NCBI GenBank assembly: GCA_044226395.1 | Contig: JBGAHD010000003.1 | Coordinates: 620,001-684,000 of the forward strand | Source of the DNA: JBGAHD01 sp044226395 | Lineage (GTDB): Bacteria > Pseudomonadota > Gammaproteobacteria > Xanthomonadales > Ahniellaceae | Direction: 5' to 3' | DNA: 64,000 nt | Part shown: positions 8,659 to 17,333 of the stretch, in pieces | Position numbering within the stretch: position 1 is the first letter of the stretch | How the letters are laid out: each line of letters opens with the position of its first letter | Made by a program: the position numbers and the translations under genes | The notes under the pieces: model-generated | Told to the model about the DNA's origin: nothing | The model's input: only the letters and a program-made list of their open reading frames with translations | Databases searched by the model: none

Positions 8659-10176
8659 TTAGGGGTCGAAGGACGTGCGTACGGCGCGATTGAGATAGGC
8701 GCCGCCATAGCTCGCCAGCACGCCAGGTTGAGCATTCGCATTGGTGACACGGATCACGGTCAACGCGATCGCGGGCAGGCCGATGTGGCGACGCTGGCTG
8801 GTCGGGGCGATGAGTTCATGCTCCGCGGCTGGTGTCAGATAGTCATCGAAGGTCAGATCGACCATGCCGGTGACGCCAACGCTTCCGAAGTACGACACGT
8901 ACGGAAAATCCCGGGCGGCTCGCGCGCCCAGAATGGCGGTCGTGGTCGCGTTGGGCTGTCCAAAGCTCAGCACGTTGACCGTGCCACACAGCGTCGGCAA
9001 GGGCGCTTGCGGTGGCGGCAGACCAATGTCGGTGTCGCGACTGTCGGAAGGATCTCGCAGTCGCAAGCCGTTGCGGTTCTGCATGTCGACATAGAATTCC
9101 TCGCACGCCGCGCCATCGTCGCGAAAGCGATCGGTGAATGGCGGGCGCACGACCACGGCGCCATCGACGTCCGTGTAGTGACTCTTGGTGGGGAAGCTCA
9201 CGATCCATTCGGTGTTGGCGCCGATCGTGGCGTCAAAGTTGAACTCTCCCTGCGTGCTCGACTGCATCAGCGCGAGCGACACGGCATCGGGCGTGGGTAG
9301 GCCCACTGGAAAGGTCTCGACGAGCGCATCGCGATCGCCCCGCTCGGGCAGACTGACCCGCACGCTGTTCGCGCCATTGTCGGCGGACGTCAGATTGGTC
9401 GCGTCGCTGAACAGACTCGTTCGATGCAATTCGCCGGGCAAGCTGGCGTTGGTGTAGAAGCGCTCGATCGCGACCGCGTTGTACGCGAACATGGTGCCAT
9501 CGGCGACATCGACGATCGAAGCCGCGCCATAGAGTCCGCCCGTCGGCAGGTCGATGTTGGTCTGGCCCGCGGTGGTCCACGGACCGGGCGGCGAGGGCGA
9601 CCATGCCGACAACAGGGACGCGCAATTGCTCGGGATGCCTTGTGAGTTCGGTCGGACCTCTTCGGCCAGCTGTGTCGGGCCCGTGCCGTTCTGCAGTTCA
9701 CCCAGTTCGATGATTTCGATATGACCTTCGCGCGTGCGATCGAGGGAACTCAGCTGCGCCGCGCTCGACTGGGGGTGGTCGCGAAAGGCGCCGGTGTAGG
9801 CGTAGTTCCGAAATGACGGCGAAGTCTGGCGCACGTCCGGCACGGTGCAAGAGGGGTCATTGCTATACAAAGTCGCCGGCCCGGCCTCCGCCGTCGCGGC
9901 GATTGCCGCGGTCCACGCGTCGTAAGGCGCCAGATAAAGATTGAACTTGAGTACTTCGCGCGAATTGCGGCCTTCGCGAAAGCGCACCATCAGTGCCTTG
10001 GTGCGCGGCGTGGAATTGACGACGTACAGCACGGTTTGATTGCCGCCGTTGACCGTGTAGTACGGATACAGCAGCACCTGTCCCGAGCCGTCGGCGCTCA
10101 CCGAGAGCGCGTGCGCCGATGGTGTCAGTGCCAGCGCGGTGGCGATGGCCAGGGTCGAACGCGTGATCGAATTCAT
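8659..10176 (-). CDS. Array paralogue 3 (A-type): secreted protein, unknown family
   Basis: 505 residues. Signal peptide MNSITRSTLAIATALALTPSAHA, then LSVSADGSGQVLLYPYYT. Conserved cysteines are at about 110 (SCTV), 185 (NCAS), 358 (ACEE) and 397 (LCGT), a pattern consistent with two disulfides in an exported protein. Other family blocks are RTREGHIEIIELGELQ (148-162), NIDLPTGGLYGAASIVDVA (207-225), TEWIVSFPTK (322-331), FDDYLT (443-448) and NANAQPGVLASYGGAY (479-494). It is very similar to paralogue 6, including the long PNSQG(I/V)PSNCAS stretch, and both follow copies of the same 357-bp block. SD GGAGAG lies about 7 nt before the ATG. Function unknown. Confidence 0.9.
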   Translation of the reverse strand: MNSITRSTLAIATALALTPSAHALSVSADGSGQVLLYPYYTVNGGNQTVLYVVNSTPRTKALMVRFREGRNSREVLKFNLYLAPYDAWTAAIAATAEAGPATLYSNDPSCTVPDVRQTSPSFRNYAYTGAFRDHPQSSAAQLSSLDRTREGHIEIIELGELQNGTGPTQLAEEVRPNSQGIPSNCASLLSAWSPSPPGPWTTAGQTNIDLPTGGLYGAASIVDVADGTMFAYNAVAIERFYTNASLPGELHRTSLFSDATNLTSADNGANSVRVSLPERGDRDALVETFPVGLPTPDAVSLALMQSSTQGEFNFDATIGANTEWIVSFPTKSHYTDVDGAVVVRPPFTDRFRDDGAACEEFYVDMQNRNGLRLRDPSDSRDTDIGLPPPQAPLPTLCGTVNVLSFGQPNATTTAILGARAARDFPYVSYFGSVGVTGMVDLTFDDYLTPAAEHELIAPTSQRRHIGLPAIALTVIRVTNANAQPGVLASYGGAYLNRAVRTSFDP

Positions 10177-10250
10177 GTGCAGTCTCTCCGCGTGGACGAA
10201 TTGGTCGAGGGCGGCGAAACGCGATGCGCGATGAAGCCCGCGCTCGTTCC

Positions 10251-10607
10251 CGCCCGGCGGCGCGAGAGTTCCGTCTGGTTACGACCGATGCCGCGAGCGC
10301 GAACCGGGTCATCGCGGAGCGCGACTCGAATGACGCCAACGACTCGAGGGAAAGGGCCGGTAGCAGCCCGAAGTCGTGCGTCCACGAGGGCTGTCACGCG
10401 CTGTGATCGCGCGGGCGTCGTCGCGGGGATGCGCGCGCTGCCGGCTTGAACCCGTAGGGGATCCACCAAGCCAAGCGGCAACGCGCGCGCGCGTTGCATG
10501 GTCATCGTCACTCACTCCAGAAACGGATCTCGCGCCGCCGGACGATCTGCCGTCGCCATCTGGGCGCGTTCGGGCAAGACCCGAACGTGTCCACAGTAGC
10601 GCTGCTC
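10251..10607 (-). promoter_or_regulatory. Leader element of the 3-2 unit (duplicated ~357-bp block)
   Basis: This block aligns with 15600-15955 without an insertion or deletion until the hairpin loop. It contains the box GGAGTGAGTGACGATGAC (10501-10518, minus strand) and, 43 nt upstream of it, a 13-bp hairpin (10562-10574 with 10580-10592). The part next to the box is almost identical between copies; the gene-proximal part differs at about 19 positions in 150. The remaining 10608-10824 and 10177-10250 show nothing I recognise. It probably carries the promoter and 5' leader of paralogues 3 and 2. Confidence 0.65.
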
Positions 10608-10824
10608 CACGCCGGAAGCCAAGACTTCAAAACATCGCGAGGCGGTATTGCGCGCCTCCTCGGACGTTTAGCGTCGTTTCCCGAGAAATTGCGACATTGA
10701 CCTCGCCACCGACGAGCTTCCGCGCGCGCCACCCGAGGCTCGATGGCCACGCGAGGTTCGCGTCCTGGGTACGAAGCGCCGCTGTGACGACCGTCCCCGC
10801 GCGACGGCACGGCGTGCGACTTCG

Positions 10825-12354
10825 CTATGGCGACAGTCGCCGCACCGCGCCGCGATGGCGATAAGCGCCACCGTAACTGGCGAGGATGCCCGGCTGCGCC
10901 GATAGGTTGATCACGCGCAACACACTGAAGCCGAGCACGGGAAGGCCGGCGTAGACATGCCCGCTCGAAGGCGCGACGAGACGATGATCGGTGACCGCGG
11001 ACAGCGGATCGTCGAACTTGAGTAGCGTCTGTCCATATTGATAAATCTCGCCCGAGACCGTCATCGTCTGGACGTTGTTGGCCTTGCGCGCACCGAGAAT
11101 GGTTGACTCGGCCACGCTCAGTTCCGAGCCTTGGTTGTAGGCCAGTACATTCACCACGCGACAGAACTTGGGCGGCAGGAAGGGCGTTTCGTCCAAGGGC
11201 GGTGGATCGATGTCGATGACGCCATAGCCGTAGCCGCGTACGCGCTCCTCGCGATCGAAATAGACCGGCTCGAACTCCTCGCATGCCGCGCCGTCATCTT
11301 GAAACGCGTTGGTGAACGGCGCGCCGACGGCCGCGTTGCTGGCGACATCGGTGTAGAACGCCTTGGTTGGAAAAGTCACAACCCACTCCGTCGCGGAGCC
11401 CAGCGTCGGTTCGGTGTTGTACTCATTGAGCGCGGAGTAGCTCAACAAGGCGAGCGTGACCGGATCGGGCGTGGCCGCTGGCACGGCGAAGGTCTCGGCC
11501 AGCGCGGGACCCGTGTCATCGGCGGGAAGATCCACCACGACCTGAGAATTGCCATTGTCGGCCGATCGCAGATCCGGCGCGTTGTCCGTGGGCGCCGTGC
11601 GATGCAGTGCCCCGGGCGCTTGCGCGTTGGTATAGAAGCGCGTCAAGGCCGTGGCCTCGTACGCGAACATCGTGCCCGCGGCTACGTCGATCACCGATAG
11701 GGTGCCATGAAGTCCGCCCGTGGGCAGATCGATGCCGGACGTCCCGTCTTGCGCCCAAACGCCGCCCGCCGCCCACGCCGCGACCACGGCGTTGCAGTCG
11801 CGGGGCGTGCCGTTCGCCAGATGCGTGACCTCTTCGGCCAACTGACCCGGTTCAACGCCGGTCTGCAGATTGCCCAGTTCGATCACCTCCAATTGCCCCT
11901 CGCGCGTGCGCGCGGGCGAGCCCAGCGTGGCATCGAGGCTGGCGGGATGATCGCTGGCCACGCCCGTGTAGCTGGCGCTGCTGAACACTACCGGCGTGAC
12001 GAGTTGAATGCGTGGCGCGGTGCAGGAGCGATCGCTGGTGATCAGGCGCGCGGCGCCTTCCGCATCCATCGCGTACAGCGCGGCCGTCCACACGTCGAAC
12101 GGCGACAGATAGACATTGAACGCCAAGACGGGACGCGCGTTGTGGCTTTCGCGAAAGCGCACGCGCACCGCCTTGGCCTTGGCCGTGGTGTTGACGATCG
12201 TGATCGCGGTCTGATTGCCGCCGTTGACCGTGTAGTAGGGAAACAGCAGCACCTGGCCGACGCCCTGCGGGCTGACATTCAACGCCAGGCTCGAGAAGGG
12301 CAACATGACGCCAAGGACGAAAGCGATGGCGATGACGCGAGCGCGGGTCAGCAT
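10825..12354 (-). CDS. Array paralogue 4 (B-type): secreted protein, unknown family
   Basis: 509 residues with signal peptide MLTRARVIAIAFVLGVMLPFSSLA and mature start LNVSPQGVGQVLLFPYYTVN. It is B-type like paralogue 2 and shares its exact C-terminal QPGILASYGGAYRHRG motif. The four cysteines are present (SCTA, RDCN, ACEE, FCRV). The ATG at 12354 has an excellent Shine-Dalgarno (AAGGAGGT, 6 nt spacing). It follows paralogue 5 by 94 bp with no leader element, so it should be the last gene of the 6-5-4 unit. Function unknown. Confidence 0.9.
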   Translation of the reverse strand: MLTRARVIAIAFVLGVMLPFSSLALNVSPQGVGQVLLFPYYTVNGGNQTAITIVNTTAKAKAVRVRFRESHNARPVLAFNVYLSPFDVWTAALYAMDAEGAARLITSDRSCTAPRIQLVTPVVFSSASYTGVASDHPASLDATLGSPARTREGQLEVIELGNLQTGVEPGQLAEEVTHLANGTPRDCNAVVAAWAAGGVWAQDGTSGIDLPTGGLHGTLSVIDVAAGTMFAYEATALTRFYTNAQAPGALHRTAPTDNAPDLRSADNGNSQVVVDLPADDTGPALAETFAVPAATPDPVTLALLSYSALNEYNTEPTLGSATEWVVTFPTKAFYTDVASNAAVGAPFTNAFQDDGAACEEFEPVYFDREERVRGYGYGVIDIDPPPLDETPFLPPKFCRVVNVLAYNQGSELSVAESTILGARKANNVQTMTVSGEIYQYGQTLLKFDDPLSAVTDHRLVAPSSGHVYAGLPVLGFSVLRVINLSAQPGILASYGGAYRHRGAVRRLSP

Positions 12355-12448
12355 CTTGGACCTCCTTTTCAAGTCGCGGTTGGCATTCGCCAACCGATTC
12401 ACGGGCAATGCCATTGCCAGGCCGAGCATGCGCGAGCCAACGGAATGC

Positions 12449-13963
12449 TTATGGATCGAGGGGCGTACGTATCGGACGATGGCGATACGCGCCGCCGTAG
12501 CTCGCCAAAATGCCGGGACGCGCCTGGGAATTCTCGAAGCGCAACACCGTCAAGCCGATCGCGGGCAGACCGGCATAGCCGTGAAACGTCCCTGGCGCGA
12601 TCCAGCGATTATCAGGCGCTGTCGTGTCCGGGTTGTCGAAGATCAATTCCGCGAATCCCGCGGACGAAAATCCAAAGTAGGGAAAGTAGGTGGGAAAGAC
12701 ATATTCGACGCGCGCACCGAGAATCGCGCTGGTCGATGAGTATCGGGCCCACTGCCCGAAACTGATGACATTCACCGTGCCGCACACCATCGGGTTCGGA
12801 GGCGCGGGCGGCGGCGTGCCGCCGACAGTCTCGAACGGATCACGTTGACGAAGACCATTGCGGTCGTTGAACTGCAAGTAGATGGTTTCGCAGGCCGCGC
12901 CATCGTCTTGAAAGACGCTGGTGAAAGGTGCCTTGACGTTTTCCGTTGTCGTGAAGTCCGTGTAGTAGCTCTTGGTCGGAAAGCTCACGATCCACTCGGT
13001 GGCGGCGCCGAGAGTCTCGTCGAAGGTGTACTCCCCGATCGAGCTCGACTGCATCAAGGTCAGTGACACGGCGTCGGGCGTGCGCAGTGCCGTGGACAGC
13101 ACTTCTTCGACCGCCTCGTGGCTCTGTTGTTCGGGCAAGCGAACCTTGACGATGCCCGCGCCGTTGTCGGCCGACATCAGGTTGGTGTCGTCGTCCAGCA
13201 CGCTCGTGCGATGCAACTCACCGGGGCGAGCCGCGTTGGTGTAGAAGCGCTCCAGCGCCACCGCGTCGTAGGCGAGCATCGTACCGTCGGCGACGTCGAC
13301 GATCGAGGCGGAACCGTACAGGCCGCCAGTGGGCAGGTTGATATTCAATTGACCTGCGTTGGCCCAAGCGCCGGGTAGCGCCGGATTCCACGCCGCCACC
13401 ACGGTCGCGCAGTTCGTCGGCAATCCATGCAAATGCAATGCGACTTCATCGGCGAGTTGCGTCGGCAGGTTTCCGGCTTGCAACTCGCCGAGCTCGATGA
13501 CTTCAAGATGGCCCTCGCGCGTGCGCTCGATTGCGTCTAGACGCGCCACGGCGCTGGGATGGTCGCGATGTGCGCCCGTGTACTTGTCAGCGCGAAACGG
13601 CACACCAGCCCGCGGCAGCGCCGGTACAGTGCAAGACGAGTCCGTGCTGTACAACGTCGCTGGCCCGGCGTCGCCCATCGCCACGATCGCTCCGGTCCAT
13701 GCGTCGTAACTTGACAAATAGAGATTGAACTTCAGCACCTCGCGCGAGTTTCGCCCTTCTCGAAAACGTACCAATACCGCTTTGGTGCGTGGCGTTGTGT
13801 TGACCACGGACAGAACAGTCTGATTGCCGCCGTTAGCCGTGTAGTAGGGATACAGCAGCACTTGGCCAACGTTGTCCTCGCTGACGCTCAGGCCCAGGCA
13901 AGGGGGGGCGATCACGATGCCCATCGTGAGTGCCAACGGCGTGATGCCGCAGTGCAATTTCAT
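12449..13963 (-). CDS. Array paralogue 5 (A-type, B-like C-terminus): secreted protein
   Basis: 504 residues; signal MKLHCGITPLALTMGIVIAPPCLG, then LSVSEDNVGQVLLYPYYTAN. The body is A-type (SREVLKFNLYLSSYDAWT, RTREGHLEVIELGELQ), but the end reads RPGILASYGGAYRHR, as in B-type copies 2 and 4, which suggests recombination between members. All four cysteines are present. The start at 13963 is set by AGGAGG 9 nt upstream; an alternative GTG at 13984 overlaps the stop of paralogue 6. Only 17 nt separate it from paralogue 6, so they are in one operon. Function unknown. Confidence 0.9.
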   Translation of the reverse strand: MKLHCGITPLALTMGIVIAPPCLGLSVSEDNVGQVLLYPYYTANGGNQTVLSVVNTTPRTKAVLVRFREGRNSREVLKFNLYLSSYDAWTGAIVAMGDAGPATLYSTDSSCTVPALPRAGVPFRADKYTGAHRDHPSAVARLDAIERTREGHLEVIELGELQAGNLPTQLADEVALHLHGLPTNCATVVAAWNPALPGAWANAGQLNINLPTGGLYGSASIVDVADGTMLAYDAVALERFYTNAARPGELHRTSVLDDDTNLMSADNGAGIVKVRLPEQQSHEAVEEVLSTALRTPDAVSLTLMQSSSIGEYTFDETLGAATEWIVSFPTKSYYTDFTTTENVKAPFTSVFQDDGAACETIYLQFNDRNGLRQRDPFETVGGTPPPAPPNPMVCGTVNVISFGQWARYSSTSAILGARVEYVFPTYFPYFGFSSAGFAELIFDNPDTTAPDNRWIAPGTFHGYAGLPAIGLTVLRFENSQARPGILASYGGAYRHRPIRTPLDP

Positions 13964-13980
13964 GGCGATGGCCTCCTGCA

Positions 13981-15501
13981 TCACGGATCGATCGACTCGC
14001 GCTTCGGCCGATTGACATACGCGGCGCCGTAGCTTGCCAATACGCCAGGTCGAGCGTTGGCGTTGGCGACGCGGATGACGCTCAACGCGATCACGGGCAG
14101 GCCTATGTAGCGTCGACCGCTACCAGGCGCGGTCAGGACATGATCAGTCGCCACTGTAAAGTAGTCGTCAAACGTCAGATCAATCGCGCCTGAGGGGACA
14201 GTGGCTACGTAGCCTTCGATCCCCAAGTTCGGTCCATTGACCGCGCCCAGAATCTGGCTCGCTTCGCCGCCAGACTGAACAAACCGAATCACATTGACCG
14301 TGTCGCACGTCGTGGGCAAATCATCCTGGGGCGGCGGAAGGATGGCCCAGTCGCGCCTGTCTTCCGGAATTCGAAACGACAGGCCATTGCGCGCGCGCAA
14401 ATCGATGTAGAACTCTTCGCACGCGCCGCCATCGTCACGGAAGGGATTGGTGAACGGTGAACGCACGGCCTCGGTCGTTCCGACATCCGTGTAGAAGCTC
14501 TTGGTGGGAAAACTCAAAATCCACTCAGTGGCGCCACCAATCGCGGGGTCGACGTTGTATTCGCCCCACGACCCGGACTGCATCAGTGCCAGGGAGATGG
14601 CGTCAGGTGTCATCGTGTTGGCGGGAAGCGTCTCCACCAGCGCTTCCCGATTCTGGGTTTCGGGCAGGCTCACGCGCACGATGCCGCCGCCGTTGTCGGC
14701 GGAAGCTAGGTTGGTCGCGTCGCTTAACAGACTCGTTCGATGCAATTCGCCGGGCAAACTGGCATTCGTGTAAAAGCGATCGATCGCGACGGCGTTATAC
14801 GCGAACATGGTGCCATCGGCGACATCGACGATGGATGCCGCGCCATAGAGTCCGCCCGTCGGCAGGTCGATGTTGGCCTGTCCCGCGGTGGTCCACGGAC
14901 CGGGCGGCAAACGCGACCATGCCGACAACACTGACGCGCAATTGCTCGGAACGCCTTGTGAATTCGGTCGGACCTCTTCGGCCAGCTGTGTCGGGCCCGC
15001 GCCGTTCTGCAGCTCACCCAGTTCGATGATCTCGATATGACCTTCGCGCGTGCGTTCGAGGGAGCCCAACTGCGCCGCGCTCGACTCAGGGTGGTCGCGA
15101 AAGGCGCCGGAGGCGCCGGAGTAGAGGTAGTTGCGAAATGACCGCGAGATCTGGCGCAAGTCCGGCACGGTGCAGGATTCGTCGTTGCTGTACAAGGTCG
15201 CGGCACCGGTTTCAGACGTCGCGGCGATCGCCGCGGTCCACGCGTCGTATGGCGCCAGATAGAGATTGAATTTCATCACCTCACGAGAATTGCGGCCTTC
15301 TCGAAAACGCACCAGGACAGCCTTGGTGCGCGGCGTCGAGTTGACGACGTACAGCACGGTCTGATTGCCGCCGTTGACCGTGTAGTACGGATACAGCAGC
15401 ACTTGGCCGATGCCATTGGCACTCACCGACAGTGCTTGGGCGGGTGATGTCAAACCCATGGCAATGGCAGCGGACAAAGCCAGGCGCGCGCGCGTCCTCA
15501 T
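13981..15501 (-). CDS. Array paralogue 6 (A-type): secreted protein, unknown family
   Basis: 506 residues; signal MRTRARLALSAAIAMGLTSPAQA, mature start LSVSANGIGQVLLYPYYTVN. It is the closest relative of paralogue 3 (shared RFYTNASLPGELHRTSL and PNSQGVPSNCAS). All four conserved cysteines are present (SCTV, SNCA, ACEE, TCDT). A perfect 9-bp tandem duplication (GGCGCCGGA twice, around 15107-15124) adds three residues (GAS) in the segment before FRDHP. It is first in the 6-5-4 unit, directly behind the second copy of the 357-bp leader block. Function unknown. Confidence 0.9.
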   Translation of the reverse strand: MRTRARLALSAAIAMGLTSPAQALSVSANGIGQVLLYPYYTVNGGNQTVLYVVNSTPRTKAVLVRFREGRNSREVMKFNLYLAPYDAWTAAIAATSETGAATLYSNDESCTVPDLRQISRSFRNYLYSGASGAFRDHPESSAAQLGSLERTREGHIEIIELGELQNGAGPTQLAEEVRPNSQGVPSNCASVLSAWSRLPPGPWTTAGQANIDLPTGGLYGAASIVDVADGTMFAYNAVAIDRFYTNASLPGELHRTSLLSDATNLASADNGGGIVRVSLPETQNREALVETLPANTMTPDAISLALMQSGSWGEYNVDPAIGGATEWILSFPTKSFYTDVGTTEAVRSPFTNPFRDDGGACEEFYIDLRARNGLSFRIPEDRRDWAILPPPQDDLPTTCDTVNVIRFVQSGGEASQILGAVNGPNLGIEGYVATVPSGAIDLTFDDYFTVATDHVLTAPGSGRRYIGLPVIALSVIRVANANARPGVLASYGAAYVNRPKRESIDP

Positions 15502-15599
15502 GCGTGCTGTCCTTTTTGGAAAGTGGGTGAACTGTTGGGTTGGCGCGGGATTTTCCGCGCGAATTCGACAAGACGCGTCGTGGGGCTTGGCTCGCCATT

Positions 15600-15955
15600 C
15601 GCCCGGCGGCGCGAGAGTTCCGTCGGGATACGAACGATGCCGCGAGCGCGAACCGGGTCATCGCGGAGCACGACTCGAATGACATCGACGACTCGAGGGG
15701 CAGGGCCGGGGGCGGCCCGGAGTCGTCGTGCTTCGAGGGCTGTCACGCGCTGTGATCGCGCGGGCGTCGTCGCGGGGATGCGCGCGCTGCCGGCTTGAAC
15801 CCGTAGGGGATCCACCAAGCCAAGCGGCAACGCACGCGCGCGTTGCATGGTCATCGTCACTCACTCCATAAACGGATCTCGCGCCGCCGGACGATCTAAC
15901 GCCGCCATCTGGACGCATTCGGGCAAACCCGAATGCGTCCACAGTAGCGCTGCTT
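15600..15955 (-). promoter_or_regulatory. Leader element of the 6-5-4 unit (duplicated ~357-bp block)
   Basis: Second copy of the block at 10251-10607. The 18-nt box GGAGTGAGTGACGATGAC (minus strand) is at 15850-15867 and a perfect 13-bp hairpin is at 15911-15923 / 15928-15940 with a 4-nt loop. Box-to-hairpin distance is 43 nt, exactly as in the other copy. Stem bases differ between copies but pairing is kept apart from two positions that become G-U in the plus-sense strand. The rest of the gap to the next gene (15956-16082) holds nothing I recognise. Confidence 0.65.
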
Positions 15956-16134
15956 CGCGTCGGATGCCAGGGGTTTCGCGCCGCGCGTCACCGCGAATCG
16001 GGCCCCTTGGCGTCAGGAACGCGGCGTCCGCGGGAAATGGAACAGGGCCGCGGGGTGCATTCGCCGCGGTCGCGCCGTCATCGTGGTTTTGTGGCTACAC
16101 TTCGCGACAGTTTTTCGCGGTAAAAACCACACGC

Positions 16135-17331
16135 ATGGATTCCTTCACGCACCTCGTACTCGGCGGCTCCTTCGCCGCCTTGGCCGCGCCGCCGGCGCGT
16201 CGTCGACTGGCCTTGATCGCTGGCGCGGTCATCGCGACCTTGCCCGATCTTGATGTCTTTCTGCCGCACGCCGATCCGGTGGCGGCGTTCACCGAGCATC
16301 GCGGCTTCACGCATTCGATCTTGGTTCTGCCCGGCGTTGTGATGCTGCTATGGGCGCTCGGTCAATGGCTTTACGCGCCGATGCGCGCGGAACGCGGACG
16401 CTGGTTGCTGGCGATCGCGCTGGCCTTGCTCACGCATCCCGTGGTCGATGCCTTCACCGTCTATGGCACGCAGTTATTCTGGCCGCTCGAGCAACCGCCG
16501 GTGATGTTGTCGTCGATCTTCATCATCGATCCCTTGTTCACGCTGCCGCTGCTCGTGGGGTGGATCGCGGCGTGGCGCTTGAAGGACAAGCCGCGCGCGA
16601 ACTTTTGGTTGGCCGTGGGCTTGATGGCGTCGAGTTTCTATCTGACCTGGTCGTGGGTGGCCAAGCAGCAGATCGAACAAGGCTTGCGCGCGTCGCTGGC
16701 CGCGCGCGGCATGGATAGCGCGCAAGTGCTGACCGTGCCCACGCCGTTCAACACCATTGCGTGGCGCTTGGTGGTGATGAGTCCCGACGGCGACTACTAC
16801 GAGGGCTACTATTCTTTCCTGGCGCCGCCAGGCAATGTGAATCTCGATCACTACCCTGGTTTTCGCGGTTTGCTGGAAGGCTTGGAAGAGCACCCGCCCG
16901 TCGCGCGGTTGCAGTGGTTCACGCGCGGCTTCTACGCGGCCAGCGAAGTCGAGGGCAAGGTGCGCATCAAGGATCTGCGCATGGGCGCGGAGCCGGACTA
17001 CTTCTTCGCCTTCGATGTGGCGCGACGCGTCGATGGCAAGAACGAACCGATCACGCCCGAAGCCGTGCCGCGCCCGGAGATCACGTGGGCGCGCTTGAAG
17101 GCCTTGTGGCAACGCGCGCAGAACACGACGCCGGATTTCACGGTGCCGAGCGCGACGTCCGCGCCGATGTCGCCCGCGGCCTCGTCGCCGTTGTCACCCG
17201 CGACGCCGCCGTACTTGAGCTCGCCCGTGCTCGGCGGCGCGCAATCGCCGATCACGAACAGCACGCCCGCGCCCAGCACGCCCGCGGCTGACCCCGAGCC
17301 GGCGACGCCTACCTCCGAAAACAAGGAATGA
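16135..17331 (+). CDS. YdjM-like inner-membrane metal-dependent hydrolase family protein
   Basis: 398 residues. The first 200 are strongly hydrophobic with about five membrane segments and carry the family signature: MDSFTHLVLGG at the start, TLPDLDVF, then EHRGFTHS and THPVVDAFTVYGTQ, i.e. paired His/Asp residues typical of the DUF457/YdjM group (putative membrane-bound metal-dependent hydrolases). The C-terminal 200 residues are soluble and end in a long Pro/Ser/Thr/Ala-rich tail. The ATG at 16135 fits the family N-terminus; the upstream leader contains an inverted repeat (GTGGTTTT at 16083-16090, AAAACCAC at 16123-16130). The stop overlaps a possible start of the next gene (ATGA). The enzymatic role is unproven for the family. 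Confidence 0.82.
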   Translation: MDSFTHLVLGGSFAALAAPPARRRLALIAGAVIATLPDLDVFLPHADPVAAFTEHRGFTHSILVLPGVVMLLWALGQWLYAPMRAERGRWLLAIALALLTHPVVDAFTVYGTQLFWPLEQPPVMLSSIFIIDPLFTLPLLVGWIAAWRLKDKPRANFWLAVGLMASSFYLTWSWVAKQQIEQGLRASLAARGMDSAQVLTVPTPFNTIAWRLVVMSPDGDYYEGYYSFLAPPGNVNLDHYPGFRGLLEGLEEHPPVARLQWFTRGFYAASEVEGKVRIKDLRMGAEPDYFFAFDVARRVDGKNEPITPEAVPRPEITWARLKALWQRAQNTTPDFTVPSATSAPMSPAASSPLSPATPPYLSSPVLGGAQSPITNSTPAPSTPAADPEPATPTSENKE

Positions 17332-17333
17332 CG

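Noticed and set aside
10173..10511. Leader open frame upstream of paralogue 3 (and 15498-15860 before paralogue 6), ending in an ATGA overlap with the gene start and preceded by GGAG.
   Set aside because: Between the two copies most differences in the gene-proximal part change the amino acid in this frame, and the other long frame fares no better, so there is no sign of selection on protein. The third copy (6600 region) stops after about 20 codons. A structured leader explains the conservation better.
4829..15955. Genomic island or prophage carrying the paralogue array.
   Set aside because: No integrase, transposase, tRNA or flanking direct repeats were seen, and codon composition looks like the neighbours.
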